From: Pseudomonas sp. efr-133-TYG-5
GTDB taxonomy: Bacteria > Pseudomonadota > Gammaproteobacteria > Pseudomonadales > Pseudomonadaceae
Length of the DNA: 64,000 bases
Assembly (NCBI RefSeq): GCF_030209175.1
Contig: NZ_JARVSM010000001.1
Span: forward strand, 806,001-870,000
Reading direction: 5' to 3'
Shown here: one piece after another, positions 1 through 8,728 of the stretch
Layout: every line of letters starts with the position of its first letter
Position numbering within the stretch: the stretch's first letter is position 1
Position numbers and translations under genes: made by a program
Notes under the pieces: generated by a model
Databases searched by the model: none
The model's input: only the letters and a program-made list of their open reading frames with translations
What the model was told of the DNA's origin: nothing

Positions 1-773
1 CTGCCGCGACTCAGGTCCCGGGCAATCGCCCGCTCGACGGCCTGGATCAGGTCCAGCTTCTGATGCACCTGCGCCGCTTCCAGCTCAAGCAGTTTGACGG
101 CCTGGCGCAACGCCAGGGAATGGTGATTGGGCAGGTTCACGTCCAGCCATTGCACATCGATCAACATGCGATTGTGCAGGCAGCCGAAACGCACGTCCGG
201 GCCAAGCAGACGTTGATATTCCGTCAGGTAATCCGGCGCCGCATGGACGAACTCGACGGCAATCGGCTTGAACGCGTTGCCCACCAGCGCCCGGCCATAC
301 ACCAGCAGGCTGGCGAAAAACTCCTCCACCGCAAACACCTGCACTTCGGCGAACGGCAAGCGGCACTCGACGTCGACGTGCACCTGCCCAGCCACGACAT
401 CGACGCTCGACACCACGATCCCGCCCGAGGTGTGCTGGTGGCGAATGCCCAGGGCGAACGCATCGCGCAGGTTCTTGCACAGCGACAGCACATGGCCAAG
501 CAGGCCCAGGGTGCCCAGCACGTTCTGCGCACCGACCCACAACCCCAGCCCCTGATTGGGCAAGGCCTTGAGCGCACGTTGAATCATTGCCACGGCCTGG
601 CGATAGGAAATCCGCTGGGCCGGATCCTGCAGGTCGTCGCAGGTAAAGCCCAGGCCACGGCACAGGCTCTCCGGCTCGACGCCCTTGTTGGCGGCGACTT
701 CGGCCAGGGTTTGCAGGAGGAACGGCGACACCAGCGCCAGTTCGTAGGTGGGGTCGTGAATTTTTGCGTTCAT
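1..773 (-). CDS. AraC-family transcriptional regulator, N-terminal part (truncated by window edge)
   Basis: The frame opens at an ATG at 773 and stays open to base 1, giving 257 visible codons (MNAKIHDPTYELALVSPFLL...). The visible part matches the arabinose-binding-type ligand domain of AraC regulators such as OruR and ArgR-like proteins. The stretch VEPESLCRGLGFTCDDLQDP, followed by SYRQAVAMIQRALK, is typical of that fold. The C-terminal HTH pair lies outside the window. The gene is divergent from the SphA-like porin gene at 984, with about 210 bp between the two starts, so it may control that porin. The effector is unknown. An alternative minus frame over the same bases (85-795) has arginine/glycine-rich shadow composition. 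Confidence 0.8.
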   Translation of the reverse strand, partial: MNAKIHDPTYELALVSPFLLQTLAEVAANKGVEPESLCRGLGFTCDDLQDPAQRISYRQAVAMIQRALKALPNQGLGLWVGAQNVLGTLGLLGHVLSLCKNLRDAFALGIRHQHTSGGIVVSSVDVVAGQVHVDVECRLPFAEVQVFAVEEFFASLLVYGRALVGNAFKPIAVEFVHAAPDYLTEYQRLLGPDVRFGCLHNRMLIDVQWLDVNLPNHHSLALRQAVKLLELEAAQVHQKLDLIQAVERAIARDLSRG

Positions 774-983
774 GGGGCTGGACATTCCGGATCACGCTGA
801 ATTGTTATTTTTGTAACCGGTTATGTCGAAAGAAGTTAGCACAGGGTCGGCGGGCTGTCCGCAGAAGTCCCCCTACGTGTCCGCCAATACCCTGCCCCGG
901 CGGGCGCCAAGGGCTTATTTCTATGGTGCCGGACGCCCTGCGTGCCGGCGGTGCGGTCAACCACAATAATAATGAGGACGGAC

Positions 984-1931
984 ATGATCCCCCATCGCGC
1001 GACTTCCCCACTGCGCCTCGCCCTGCTCCTGGCAGCCGGCGGCGCTACCCTGCCCGCCCTGGCCACCGAGGCCGGCGTCGACAACATCGGCCCCGGCACC
1101 GACGGCTTCTTCATGCTGCCGCTGGAGGTCGACAGCCTTCCGCAGAACATGGTCGCGTTCAACGTCTACTACAACCACTACAAGTCGACGAAACTCAACA
1201 TCAGCTCGTTGGGCGGCAAAGTGCCGAATGTCGAAATCGAATCCACCGCCGTCATCCCGCGCATCGATTACCTGAGCCCGGTGCGGATCTTCGGCGGCCG
1301 CCTGGCCGGCTACATCGCCCAGCCGTGGCTGAAGCAGGAAGTCTCGGTGTTCGGCCTCAGCGACACCCGCGAAGGCATGGGTGACACCACCATCGCGCCG
1401 ATCATCCTGTGGGACATGGGCAAGAACCTGACCCTCGGCGCCGCCGTGGAAATCACCGTACCCACCGGTGAATACAGCGTCGATCGCCTGGCCAACACCA
1501 GCAACAACTTCTACACCTACAAGCCGCTGTTCTCCTTCACCTGGTTGCCCACGGACAAGACCGAGGTGTCGATGAAGACCACCTACAGCTTCAACGAGAA
1601 GAACAAGGACACCGACTACAAGTCGGGGCAGATCTTCCACTTCGATTACTCGGCCAGCTACAGGATCACCGATGACCTGATGCTCGGCCTCAACGGCTAC
1701 TACCTCAAGCAGACCACCGACGACAGACAGTTCGGCCATACCGTGCAGTTCGCCGGCGAAGACGTCAACGACGGTGTGCGCGGCAAGGTGTTCGCCATCG
1801 GTCCGGCGCTGCACTTCACCTTTCTCAAATACGCCAGCGCGGAGATTCGCTGGGCCAAGGAGTTCGACGTCGAGAACCGCCCGGAAGGCGAAATGCTCTG
1901 GGCCAAAGTGAGCATCCCCTACGCCTTCTGA
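984..1931 (+). CDS. SphA-family / phenol-degradation-meta-type outer membrane protein
   Basis: The product has 315 residues. A signal peptide (ATSPLRLALLLAAGGATLPALA) is followed by a beta-rich protein that ends in the C-terminal aromatic ...IPYAF, typical of outer membrane barrels. Sequence style and length fit the SphA/Phenol_MetA_deg family, thought to take up hydrophobic or aromatic substrates. The ATG at 984 is preferred because GAGGA lies at 974-978. The upstream in-frame codons 942-983 would put a poor extension before the signal peptide. The transported substrate cannot be read from the sequence. Transcription is divergent from the AraC-type regulator at the left edge, a common regulator/porin arrangement. 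Confidence 0.75.
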   Translation: MIPHRATSPLRLALLLAAGGATLPALATEAGVDNIGPGTDGFFMLPLEVDSLPQNMVAFNVYYNHYKSTKLNISSLGGKVPNVEIESTAVIPRIDYLSPVRIFGGRLAGYIAQPWLKQEVSVFGLSDTREGMGDTTIAPIILWDMGKNLTLGAAVEITVPTGEYSVDRLANTSNNFYTYKPLFSFTWLPTDKTEVSMKTTYSFNEKNKDTDYKSGQIFHFDYSASYRITDDLMLGLNGYYLKQTTDDRQFGHTVQFAGEDVNDGVRGKVFAIGPALHFTFLKYASAEIRWAKEFDVENRPEGEMLWAKVSIPYAF

Positions 1932-2050
1932 GCGTGGCGCAGCCCCCGTACGTCACGGGGTGCTGCGCTGATGGCGGAAAGTTTTCCTCGACGCCCGGCC
2001 CGATCACCTAACCTCATAGACTGTGTGATCAACCGCCATCGAGCCCGCTC

Positions 2051-4441
2051 ATGCGCAACGCCTTGAAGTCATTGCTTTTGATCGTCGCGATCGTGCTCGG
2101 CCCCGGGCTGACGACGGCGTTCGCCGCCGCTGCGCCGGACCCCGCCGGCAACAGCGTCGACGCGCCATTGCCGGGCGTGACGCAGAGCGACCTGCAAGCG
2201 CTGCAGCAACGCCTCGACGGGCTCAAGCAGCAGATCTCCGCCGCGAACAATTACAACCAGCTCGAAGGCCCGCAGGACCAGGTGCAGGCGTTCATCCTGG
2301 ACATCGACCGGCTCTCGGCCTCGCTGTTGCCGCAGCAGGCGCAACTGGCGGTGCAGCTCAATGTCCTGGGGGTCGAGCCCGCGCAGACCGTGGCCGCCGA
2401 ACAGGCGGACCTTGCCGTGCAGCGGATCATGCTCATCGAGCAGAAAAACAAGGTCGATACCGCGCTGAACAACCTCGCCACGCTCAAGCAGAATGCCAGC
2501 GACCTGATTAACCAGATCGCCACCATTCGCCGCAGTCTGCTGGAAAGTGAACTGACCCTCGGCACCCACAGCATTCTCAGCCCGCTGTTCTGGTCGCCGC
2601 TGCTCGATCCGTCGACGGATGATCGCCAACGCATGCGGTTTTTCCTCGAGCAGCTGCGGCAGACCGGTGCCGAGGCCTGGCAACCCGGGCAGCGTTTCTA
2701 TACCGCGCTGCTGGTGGTACTGGCCTGGGTCACCTGGACCTTCGGCCGCCGGCTCGCTGGCCGCTGGCTGACCTGGCTGTGCATTCACCGCATGCCGGAA
2801 GGTCGTCTGCGCCGCAGTTCGCTGGCCTTCGCCTCGGCCCTGGCCACGCTGGTCACCACCGGCATCGCCCTGCAGCTGCTGTACTACGCCTGCACGCGCC
2901 ACGTGCCGCTGCCGCCGATGCTGGCGACCTTCTCCGATGAATTCGAAAAGGCCGTGTATGCCTGCGTGATGATCACCAGCCTGAGCCGGGCGCTGCTCTC
3001 CACCGAGCATCCGTCATGGCGCCTGCCGGCCATCGACGATACGGTGGCCCATGCGATCAAGCCCTTTCCACGGATCCTGGCCGGCACCCTGCTGGTGCTG
3101 GTGACGCTGGTGCAAGTCAGCAACGCCTCGGGCATGAGCAGCCAGATCGTGATCGCCGGACGCGGGGTGATCGCGCTGGTGGTCATGGTCATTATCGTCA
3201 CGCTGCTGGTACGCACCGGCCGCGCGCGCAAGACGCTGGTGGCCGCCGGAGAGACCTCGGCGACCGGCAATACCCTGGCCGGGGTGATCTTCACCATCGC
3301 CAGCCTGTCGATGTTCATCTCGCTGCTGGCGCTGCTCACCGGCTACGTTTCACTGGCGCGTTTCGTCACCTACGAACTGGTCTGGGGTTACATCGTCCTG
3401 GCCGGTTTCTACCTGCTGATCCAGTTGCTCAAGGACAGCTGCGAATACCTGTTCTCGCCCAAATACTCCAGCGGCAAGGCGCTGAAACAGCTGCTGGGCA
3501 TCGGTGATCAGCGCCTGGAGCAAATGTCGGTGCTGCTGGCTGGCCTGGGACGCGCGGCGCTGTTGCTGCTGGCCGTGATCACCCTGTTCGTCGGCGGCAT
3601 CGGCACCACCCTCGGACAGTTGCTGAGCAACATCGGCACCATCCTCGGCGGTGCCGGGTTGCGCAAACTGAACATCGTCCCCGGGCACCTGCTCAATGCC
3701 GTGCTGGCCTTGATGATCGGCGTTTACCTGATCCGCGCGCTGCGCCGTTGGCTGGATAACGAATTCCTGCCCAAGACCAACATGGACCCGGGCATGTGCG
3801 CGTCGCTGAGCACGCTGTTTTCCAACATTGGCTACGCGGTGGTGATTCTGCTCACGCTGTCGTCGCTGGGCGTGCAATGGACCAACCTGGCGTGGATCGT
3901 CAGCGCCCTCTCCGTGGGCATCGGCTTCGGCTTGCAGGAAATCGTCAAGAACTTCGTCTCCGGGCTGATCCTGCTCACCGAACGCCCGGTCAAGGTCGGC
4001 GACCTGATCAGCATCAGCGGCGTCGAAGGCGACATCCGCCGGATCAACGTACGCGCCACGGAAATCCAGCTCAGCGACCGCTCGATTGTCATCGTGCCCA
4101 ACTCGCAACTGATCTCGCAGAACCTGCGCAACGTCACCCTCGGCGGCAGTGCCCAGGGTGTGGCGACGCTGGAACTGATGTTCCCCCTGGACATCGACCC
4201 GGAACAGGTCAAGGACCTGCTGCTCGACAGCTACACCGGCCACGAAACCATCCTCGAAAAACCGTCGCCGTTCGTGCGTTTCAGCAAGCTTTCCCCGGAC
4301 GGCATCACCTTGACGGTGACCGGTTACGTGGCCAGCCCGCGGATTGTCGGGACGACCAAAAGTGATCTGCTGTTCGAGATTCTCAAGCGGCTGGGCGCGG
4401 CAGGAATCGAGCTGGCGAAACCGGCGCAGCCCGCGGGCTGA
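2051..4441 (+). CDS. Mechanosensitive channel, DUF3772/MscS superfamily
   Basis: A 796-residue inner membrane protein. The signal peptide runs to about residue 26 (TTAFA). A coiled, glutamine-rich periplasmic region follows (about 30-190; the DUF3772 type lies in its second half), then roughly ten hydrophobic segments. The MscS pore and cytoplasmic domain occupies about 590-790 (WIVSALSVGIGFGLQEIVKN then LLTERPVKVGDLISISG). The family opens under membrane tension and releases osmolytes on hypo-osmotic shock. Length and layout match the large Pseudomonas DUF3772 channels rather than small MscS. It stands alone and is followed by a hairpin terminator at 4466. No regulatory site is obvious. Confidence 0.9.
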   Translation: MRNALKSLLLIVAIVLGPGLTTAFAAAAPDPAGNSVDAPLPGVTQSDLQALQQRLDGLKQQISAANNYNQLEGPQDQVQAFILDIDRLSASLLPQQAQLAVQLNVLGVEPAQTVAAEQADLAVQRIMLIEQKNKVDTALNNLATLKQNASDLINQIATIRRSLLESELTLGTHSILSPLFWSPLLDPSTDDRQRMRFFLEQLRQTGAEAWQPGQRFYTALLVVLAWVTWTFGRRLAGRWLTWLCIHRMPEGRLRRSSLAFASALATLVTTGIALQLLYYACTRHVPLPPMLATFSDEFEKAVYACVMITSLSRALLSTEHPSWRLPAIDDTVAHAIKPFPRILAGTLLVLVTLVQVSNASGMSSQIVIAGRGVIALVVMVIIVTLLVRTGRARKTLVAAGETSATGNTLAGVIFTIASLSMFISLLALLTGYVSLARFVTYELVWGYIVLAGFYLLIQLLKDSCEYLFSPKYSSGKALKQLLGIGDQRLEQMSVLLAGLGRAALLLLAVITLFVGGIGTTLGQLLSNIGTILGGAGLRKLNIVPGHLLNAVLALMIGVYLIRALRRWLDNEFLPKTNMDPGMCASLSTLFSNIGYAVVILLTLSSLGVQWTNLAWIVSALSVGIGFGLQEIVKNFVSGLILLTERPVKVGDLISISGVEGDIRRINVRATEIQLSDRSIVIVPNSQLISQNLRNVTLGGSAQGVATLELMFPLDIDPEQVKDLLLDSYTGHETILEKPSPFVRFSKLSPDGITLTVTGYVASPRIVGTTKSDLLFEILKRLGAAGIELAKPAQPAG

Positions 4442-4465
4442 ACATCCACCAGGCCCTGCAACGCA

Positions 4466-4492
4466 AAAACCCGACGGGTGAGGTCGGGTTTT
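4466..4492. terminator. Intrinsic terminator shared by convergent genes
   Basis: A 10-bp perfect stem (AAAACCCGAC / GTCGGGTTTT) encloses a 7-nt loop. It can give a U-tract in both directions, so it can end the channel gene on the plus strand and the repeat-protein gene (4522-4860) on the minus strand. Confidence 0.8.
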
Positions 4493-4521
4493 CAGTCGAG
4501 TGCTGCGGTAAAACCGTGCAT

Positions 4522-4860
4522 TCAGACGGCACGGCGTTCAAGCAGACGGTCCGCGCCACCTTCGGCGACCTGATTGCCTTGCAGACGATCCGAGCCATCA
4601 GCCGCTACAGCATCGCTGAACAGCGGGTCGGTTTCGTTGGCGGCAACCGCATCGCTGAACAGTGGATCGGTTTCGTTGGCAGCAACCGCATCGCTGAACA
4701 GTGGATCGGTTTCGTTGGCGGCAACGGCATCGCTGAACAGAGGGCTGGTTTCTGTCGCGGCAACGGCGTCGCTGAACAATGGGTCAGTCTCGGTGGCCGC
4801 GGCAAAAGCATTCAGTGCGAAGACCGAGAAAGCGAGGCCGAAAAGCATTTGGCGTTTCAT
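4522..4860 (-). CDS. Small secreted tandem-repeat protein of unknown function
   Basis: A 112-residue protein. It starts with a clear signal peptide (MKRQMLFGLAFSVFALNAFA, cleavage after AFA). The mature chain consists almost wholly of five 13-residue repeats of the form AxET(D/S)PLFSDAVA. A different tail then carries two copies of a second short motif, ADGSDRL and AEGGADRL, and ends ...LLERRAV. The repeat is acidic and has no cysteine. I do not recognise a characterised function; from memory, small Pseudomonas exported proteins with A(D/E)GGxDRL-type repeats exist. It is convergent with the channel gene. Copy number could vary between strains because the DNA repeats are nearly identical. Confidence 0.7.
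   Translation of the reverse strand: MKRQMLFGLAFSVFALNAFAAATETDPLFSDAVAATETSPLFSDAVAANETDPLFSDAVAANETDPLFSDAVAANETDPLFSDAVAADGSDRLQGNQVAEGGADRLLERRAV
4611..4805 (-). repeat. Five tandem 39-bp in-frame coding repeats
   Basis: Five consecutive 39-bp units each begin catcgctgaacag or a close variant on the plus strand. Units 1-3 are nearly identical and units 4-5 have diverged. Each unit is exactly 13 codons, so gain or loss of a unit keeps the reading frame of the secreted protein. Confidence 0.9.
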
Positions 4861-5138
4861 GGTGTGTGCTCCTTGATGCAGTGAGTGGGTATGGCGCTGA
4901 GCTTACGCCGCCGCCCTGATAAGAGAACTTCATTGAATTAATGGTTGTTATTGACTCAGCTAATAGTTGCGCCAAGCCCTGTGCCAGAGCGGTGCAACAG
5001 GCAGAGGCGACTTGTGAAGAGGCACCTTTTCTTGAAATTCCCCCTGCAAACAACCGCGGATACCTCCTGCTCGCGTCAAACAGCACCGCGAATTGGTAAA
5101 GTGCGCGCCATCTCTTGGCAGATTCAAAGGATTGATGC

Positions 5139-6494
5139 GTGACTTCCACATGGGAATGGCTGGACAGGTTGAAAAGCAGGCACTTGCCCGAATCGACATG
5201 GGCCGAGCGTCGACGCCATGAAGCGCTGGAACTGTTGGCGAACGCCCGCGGCAGTGGCAGCTGGATCGAACTCAGCGCTCACTACAACGGCTTCGTGCGC
5301 GAAGTCGCGGTGAGAGAACTGAGTCGGCAGAGCTCGCCCGAGGCTCTGGTCGCGCTGATCGAGCGCTTGAACGACTGGGTACCGCAGATTCGCGAACTGG
5401 CACTGGCCGCAATGAACCGCTATCTGACGCCTGCCCAGGCGCCGGCCCTGTTGTTCGCCCTGCCATCGCTCATGGCATTGGCTGCGCGACACCGCGGCGA
5501 TCACGGGCCGACACTGCTGGCGGCGCGCGCCGTGCTGCAATCGGCGCAGATCCGCGACGAGGTCCTCGCGCACTTTCGCGGTCGCCAGGGCAAAACCGCA
5601 CGCTACCTGTTTGCGTTATTGCTGGAACAGGGTGTCGACACGCAATCGCTGCTGCGTCTGGCCCTGGCCCATCGCGAACTGACCGTGCGGCTGGCCGCCG
5701 TCGCCGCCTGCGAGGATCTGCCGGCGGCCGACGCTGCGCCTCTATTGCATGAGGCATTAGCGCGGCCGGGGGCCAAGGTACGTGTCTGCGTGCTGCGCGC
5801 CCTGCTCAGCCGAGTCGAGGATCCAGCGCCGCTGCTGCGCGATGCCTTGCTCGACGCCTCGCCTGCCATCCGTAATCTGGCGCGCTGGGCCGCACCGCGC
5901 CACGACGTCGATGCCCTGGCGGTCCTCGCCGAGCGACTGCGCCGGGACATGCCCGGCGGCAAACGCCCGTGGCTGGGCATTCTCGGCCTGGCCGCGGAAC
6001 TCGACGTCAGTCTCGACATGCCTTGGCTCAACGAAGCGCTGCGCTGCGACTATCCCAGCGTGCGCCAGGCGGCGGTGCGTCTGCTCGGCGATGAGCATCT
6101 GGACGAACTGCTGCAAGCGCTCGGTGATCCGTCGGACAAGGTCTTTCAGGTTGCCCTCGGGTTGCTCCACAAGTTGCCCTGGCTGGCCCTGAATGCCGGC
6201 GTGCGCGCCAGGCTGGATGGCCATTGGCATGACCTGCCGACCTCGCGCCGCGCGGCGATCCTTAACCTGATGTCGAGTTGGCAACAGATCGCCTACCTGT
6301 TGCAACGGCTGGATGCCGAGCCCGTCGCCGAGGCCCTGTGGCTGCGTCAGATCGAGGGCTGGTGCCAACGCCAGTACCAGATCGTCGACCCCGTCACGCC
6401 GAAGGACGAGCGCGCGGCTTTGCAGCAACGGCTCAAGGATCTGGCCGCCGCGGGGCGCATCCACAGTCCCCGGCTTGCGCTGTTTGCCGGATGA
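5139..6494 (+). CDS. HEAT-repeat protein
   Basis: A 451-residue, leucine/alanine-rich, all-helical protein. Repeated units of about 30 residues carry the HEAT pattern, for example REVAVRELSRQSSPEALVAL, VRVCVLRALLSRVEDPAPLL, and SVRQAAVRLLGDEHLDELLQ. HEAT arrays form superhelical protein-binding scaffolds. There is no signal peptide or membrane segment, so it is probably cytoplasmic. The start is GTG with AAGG at 5127-5130 eight bases upstream; no good in-frame ATG is near. The partner is unknown. The gene lies 43 bp upstream of the PhyH-type oxygenase and may be co-transcribed with it. Confidence 0.75.
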   Translation: MTSTWEWLDRLKSRHLPESTWAERRRHEALELLANARGSGSWIELSAHYNGFVREVAVRELSRQSSPEALVALIERLNDWVPQIRELALAAMNRYLTPAQAPALLFALPSLMALAARHRGDHGPTLLAARAVLQSAQIRDEVLAHFRGRQGKTARYLFALLLEQGVDTQSLLRLALAHRELTVRLAAVAACEDLPAADAAPLLHEALARPGAKVRVCVLRALLSRVEDPAPLLRDALLDASPAIRNLARWAAPRHDVDALAVLAERLRRDMPGGKRPWLGILGLAAELDVSLDMPWLNEALRCDYPSVRQAAVRLLGDEHLDELLQALGDPSDKVFQVALGLLHKLPWLALNAGVRARLDGHWHDLPTSRRAAILNLMSSWQQIAYLLQRLDAEPVAEALWLRQIEGWCQRQYQIVDPVTPKDERAALQQRLKDLAAAGRIHSPRLALFAG

Positions 6495-6537
6495 GGTGTT
6501 GCCTGGGCGGGATGGCTGACAAGGAATCGAAAGCATC

Positions 6538-7206
6538 ATGATCGACCGCAAACAATTGCATCGCGATGGCTACACCCTCCTGCGCCAGGCGATTGCGGCC
6601 GAGTGGCTGAGCGAGCTGCGCGCCACCTTCGACGCCGCTGTCAAGCCATCGGATCAATGGCCGGTGCCGCGCGGCAGTGACTGGCGGCATTCGCAGCTGG
6701 ACACCGATTCGACCGTGCAATCGGTATGTCGTCTGCCACGGCTGCTGGCCGTCGTCGGCGAGTTGATCGGCGCACGCTTCTTCCTCGCCCAGGCCGAAGG
6801 CCGCGAGCCTCTGGCCGGCGGCGGCCATCAGCAACTGCACCGCGACCTCTCGGCCCAACGCCCCGGCGATACCGTCGGCGCGCTGGTTTTCCTCGACGAT
6901 TACAGTGCCGGGAACGGCGCCACCCGCCTTGTTCCCGGCAGTCATCGGCCAACACCGGGAGCACCGCCAATGGACTTCAACGACGAATCGCGGACGCTGC
7001 AGCTGTCAGGTGCAGCAGGTGACATCCTGGTGTTCGATGCCGACCTGGTGCACGCCGGCAGCCGCAATACACTCGGCACTCGGCGCCGCTCGATCTTGAT
7101 CAGCTACTGCGCGGCGCCGTTGTATGCGTCACATCTGCAGACCGCGCAGTTGCGGGGGGTGCGGATGGATTCGAACGAATGGTTCGAGCCGTTGCAAATC
7201 GGATGA
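6538..7206 (+). CDS. Phytanoyl-CoA dioxygenase (PhyH) family protein
   Basis: A 222-residue non-haem Fe(II)/2-oxoglutarate oxygenase. The iron-binding set is visible as His101-x-Asp103 (HRD) and His172 (LVHAGSRN), with candidate arginines at 176-184 for 2-oxoglutarate. The core LVPGSHRPTPG and GDILVFDADLVHAGSRN is typical of PhyH. The substrate cannot be inferred; bacterial members hydroxylate very diverse small molecules. It follows the HEAT protein on the same strand and converges on the cupredoxin gene. Confidence 0.8.
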   Translation: MIDRKQLHRDGYTLLRQAIAAEWLSELRATFDAAVKPSDQWPVPRGSDWRHSQLDTDSTVQSVCRLPRLLAVVGELIGARFFLAQAEGREPLAGGGHQQLHRDLSAQRPGDTVGALVFLDDYSAGNGATRLVPGSHRPTPGAPPMDFNDESRTLQLSGAAGDILVFDADLVHAGSRNTLGTRRRSILISYCAAPLYASHLQTAQLRGVRMDSNEWFEPLQIG

Positions 7207-7283
7207 CCATCACCCGCTGCTGCCCGCGACAGCTCCACCGTTGTCAGTCCCCCATCAGGGATGCTGATCGAATTGCGCCTCAC

Positions 7284-7592
7284 CTACTGAGTCACCAGCA
7301 CCCGCCCGATCATCTGCGGATGCAGCGCACAGAAATATTCAAACTCGCCCGGCTTATCGAACACCCAGGAAAAACTGTCATTGGTATCCAGTGCCGCCGA
7401 GCGAAACAGTTTTTGGGATTGCGCCACCGTGTGCGGGATCTGGTCGTCGTTGACCCACGTCACTCGGGTGCCGACGGCGACGGTCAGGTCTTTGGGCTCG
7501 AACATGAACGCCTTGATGTCAATCGTCACATCCTGCGCCCAGGTCGCCGTCGACAGCAGAAGACACACCGCGGCAAGAAATCGTCTTTTCAT
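7284..7592 (-). CDS. Periplasmic cupredoxin (amicyanin/plastocyanin-like)
   Basis: A 102-residue protein with a signal peptide (cleavage near TWA-Q, residue 19/20) and a single cupredoxin domain. The type 1 copper ligands are His54 (IPHTV), Cys88 (EYFCALH), His91 and Met94. This fits a soluble periplasmic electron carrier or copper-binding protein. It begins 14 bp after the metallophosphoesterase gene and is probably its operon partner. Through that gene it sits downstream of the minus-strand ECF-like promoter at 8620-8649, which suggests control by the neighbouring sigma factor. Confidence 0.88.
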   Translation of the reverse strand: MKRRFLAAVCLLLSTATWAQDVTIDIKAFMFEPKDLTVAVGTRVTWVNDDQIPHTVAQSQKLFRSAALDTNDSFSWVFDKPGEFEYFCALHPQMIGRVLVTQ

Positions 7593-7606
7593 CGCACCAC
7601 CCTCGC

Positions 7607-8575
7607 CTAGACCAGTGTCGAATCAATCAGCGCCAACGGATGCTCGCCTTGCGTGGCGCGCACCTCGGTGATGCCCAGGTAATTGCGCAACTGCTCGGCG
7701 GCCACCGTCATCGGCCCCGGTGTCGGAGCCGCACCCGGAGCCGGTTGCGGGTAGGCCGTGCCACGTGCGGTGTGGAAGGTGATGTTGCCTTCGACCTTCT
7801 GGATCACCTGATGAATGTGGCCGTTGAGTACGGTCACCGAGCCGTACTTGCGCAGCAGCGCGATGGCCTGATCGCCATCTTCGGTGCCCCAGCCCCACGG
7901 CTGATAAACCGTCCACAGCGGAATATGGGTGAAGACCACGACCGGAGTGCTCGCGGTCACCGCGCGTAAGTCATCGGCCAGCCAGGCCAGTTGCTCGGCG
8001 CCCAGACTGGCCTCATGGCCGGCCTGGAAGTTGAAGACATTGACCAGCGCGATGAAGTGCACGCCGTGATCATCGAAACTGTACCAGCCATTGCCTTTGG
8101 TGCCCTTGCCGTAGCGCTCCAGATACAGCTTGCCGCCGCCCTCGTCGAGGGTGTCATGTTCACCGGGGACGTAATGCACCATGGACGGCAGGCCCTTGAG
8201 CAACTGCGCGGCCGTGTCGAATTCTTCGGCTTTCGACAAGTGGGTGATGTCGCCCGTATGCAGGATCAGCGCTGGCCGCTGTGGCAGTGCGATGACCTTG
8301 TCGATCGCCACTTGCAGCGTTTTCACCGGCTGCGGGTTGGCCTCCTTGTTGAAGCCGATGTGCGAGTCGCTGATCTGCACGAAATGAAAGGTGCTGGCCA
8401 GGGCCTGGGGGTCGCTGACGTTGCCTGCGTCATCCAGCGCAAAGGCGCGCGGAATGCCGCCGCTCAGCGCCCAGATAACCCCGGCACCGGCCCACGCCGA
8501 GCATTTGAGCAGCGTGCGCCGCTCCGGGTTGAGCGGGCCATCGGTGCGCCGTGGCGGTTTCGCTTGCGTGTCCAT
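7607..8575 (-). CDS. Tat-exported metallophosphoesterase
   Basis: A 322-residue protein. An N-terminal twin-arginine signal (PERRTLLKCSAWAGAG, Arg19-Arg20) is followed by a calcineurin-like phosphoesterase domain. Visible metal-binding motifs in order are ISDSHIG, HTGDITH, PGEHDTLDE, FTHIPLW and NGHIHQV, with Glu replacing Asn in the usual GNHD block. The fold dephosphorylates phosphomonoesters or diesters; the substrate is unknown. Tat export implies folding with its metals before transport. It is the first gene of a two-gene operon with a cupredoxin and is divergent from the ECF sigma gene. Confidence 0.88.
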   Translation of the reverse strand: MDTQAKPPRRTDGPLNPERRTLLKCSAWAGAGVIWALSGGIPRAFALDDAGNVSDPQALASTFHFVQISDSHIGFNKEANPQPVKTLQVAIDKVIALPQRPALILHTGDITHLSKAEEFDTAAQLLKGLPSMVHYVPGEHDTLDEGGGKLYLERYGKGTKGNGWYSFDDHGVHFIALVNVFNFQAGHEASLGAEQLAWLADDLRAVTASTPVVVFTHIPLWTVYQPWGWGTEDGDQAIALLRKYGSVTVLNGHIHQVIQKVEGNITFHTARGTAYPQPAPGAAPTPGPMTVAAEQLRNYLGITEVRATQGEHPLALIDSTLV

Positions 8576-8619
8576 CGGTATGTCCTCGCTGGCGGGCTAC
8601 AGTGATGTAGCTGACACGA

Positions 8620-8649
8620 GGTAAACCTTGCCGGGCCAGGGTTTATTCC
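8620..8649 (-). promoter_or_regulatory. Predicted ECF-type promoter for the metallophosphoesterase/cupredoxin operon
   Basis: On the minus strand the box GGAATAAA (8649-8642) is followed after exactly 16 nt by TTTACC (8625-8620), about 45 bp upstream of the start at 8575. The facing plus-strand element has the same first box and spacing. This makes it a likely target of the sigma factor encoded next door; it is inferred from the symmetry and not tested. Confidence 0.55.
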
Positions 8650-8674
8650 ACGGCAGAAAATAAATGCCTTTTCG

Positions 8675-8704
8675 GGAATAAAACCCTGCGCCACACGGTT
8701 ATAG
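8675..8704 (+). promoter_or_regulatory. Predicted autoregulated ECF-type promoter of the sigma/anti-sigma operon
   Basis: GGAATAAA (8675-8682), a 16-nt spacer, then TTATAG (8699-8704), about 25 bp before the sigma start. It mirrors the minus-strand element at 8620-8649, with the first boxes facing away from each other across 25 bp. ECF genes commonly drive their own promoter. Confidence 0.55.
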
Positions 8705-8728
8705 GGGGGTGACGGTGCGGAACCGACT

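Noticed and set aside
4611..4805. Regular 39-bp repeats considered as a CRISPR array
   Set aside because: Units are contiguous, exactly 13 codons, without unique spacers, and lie inside a signal-peptide-bearing coding frame.
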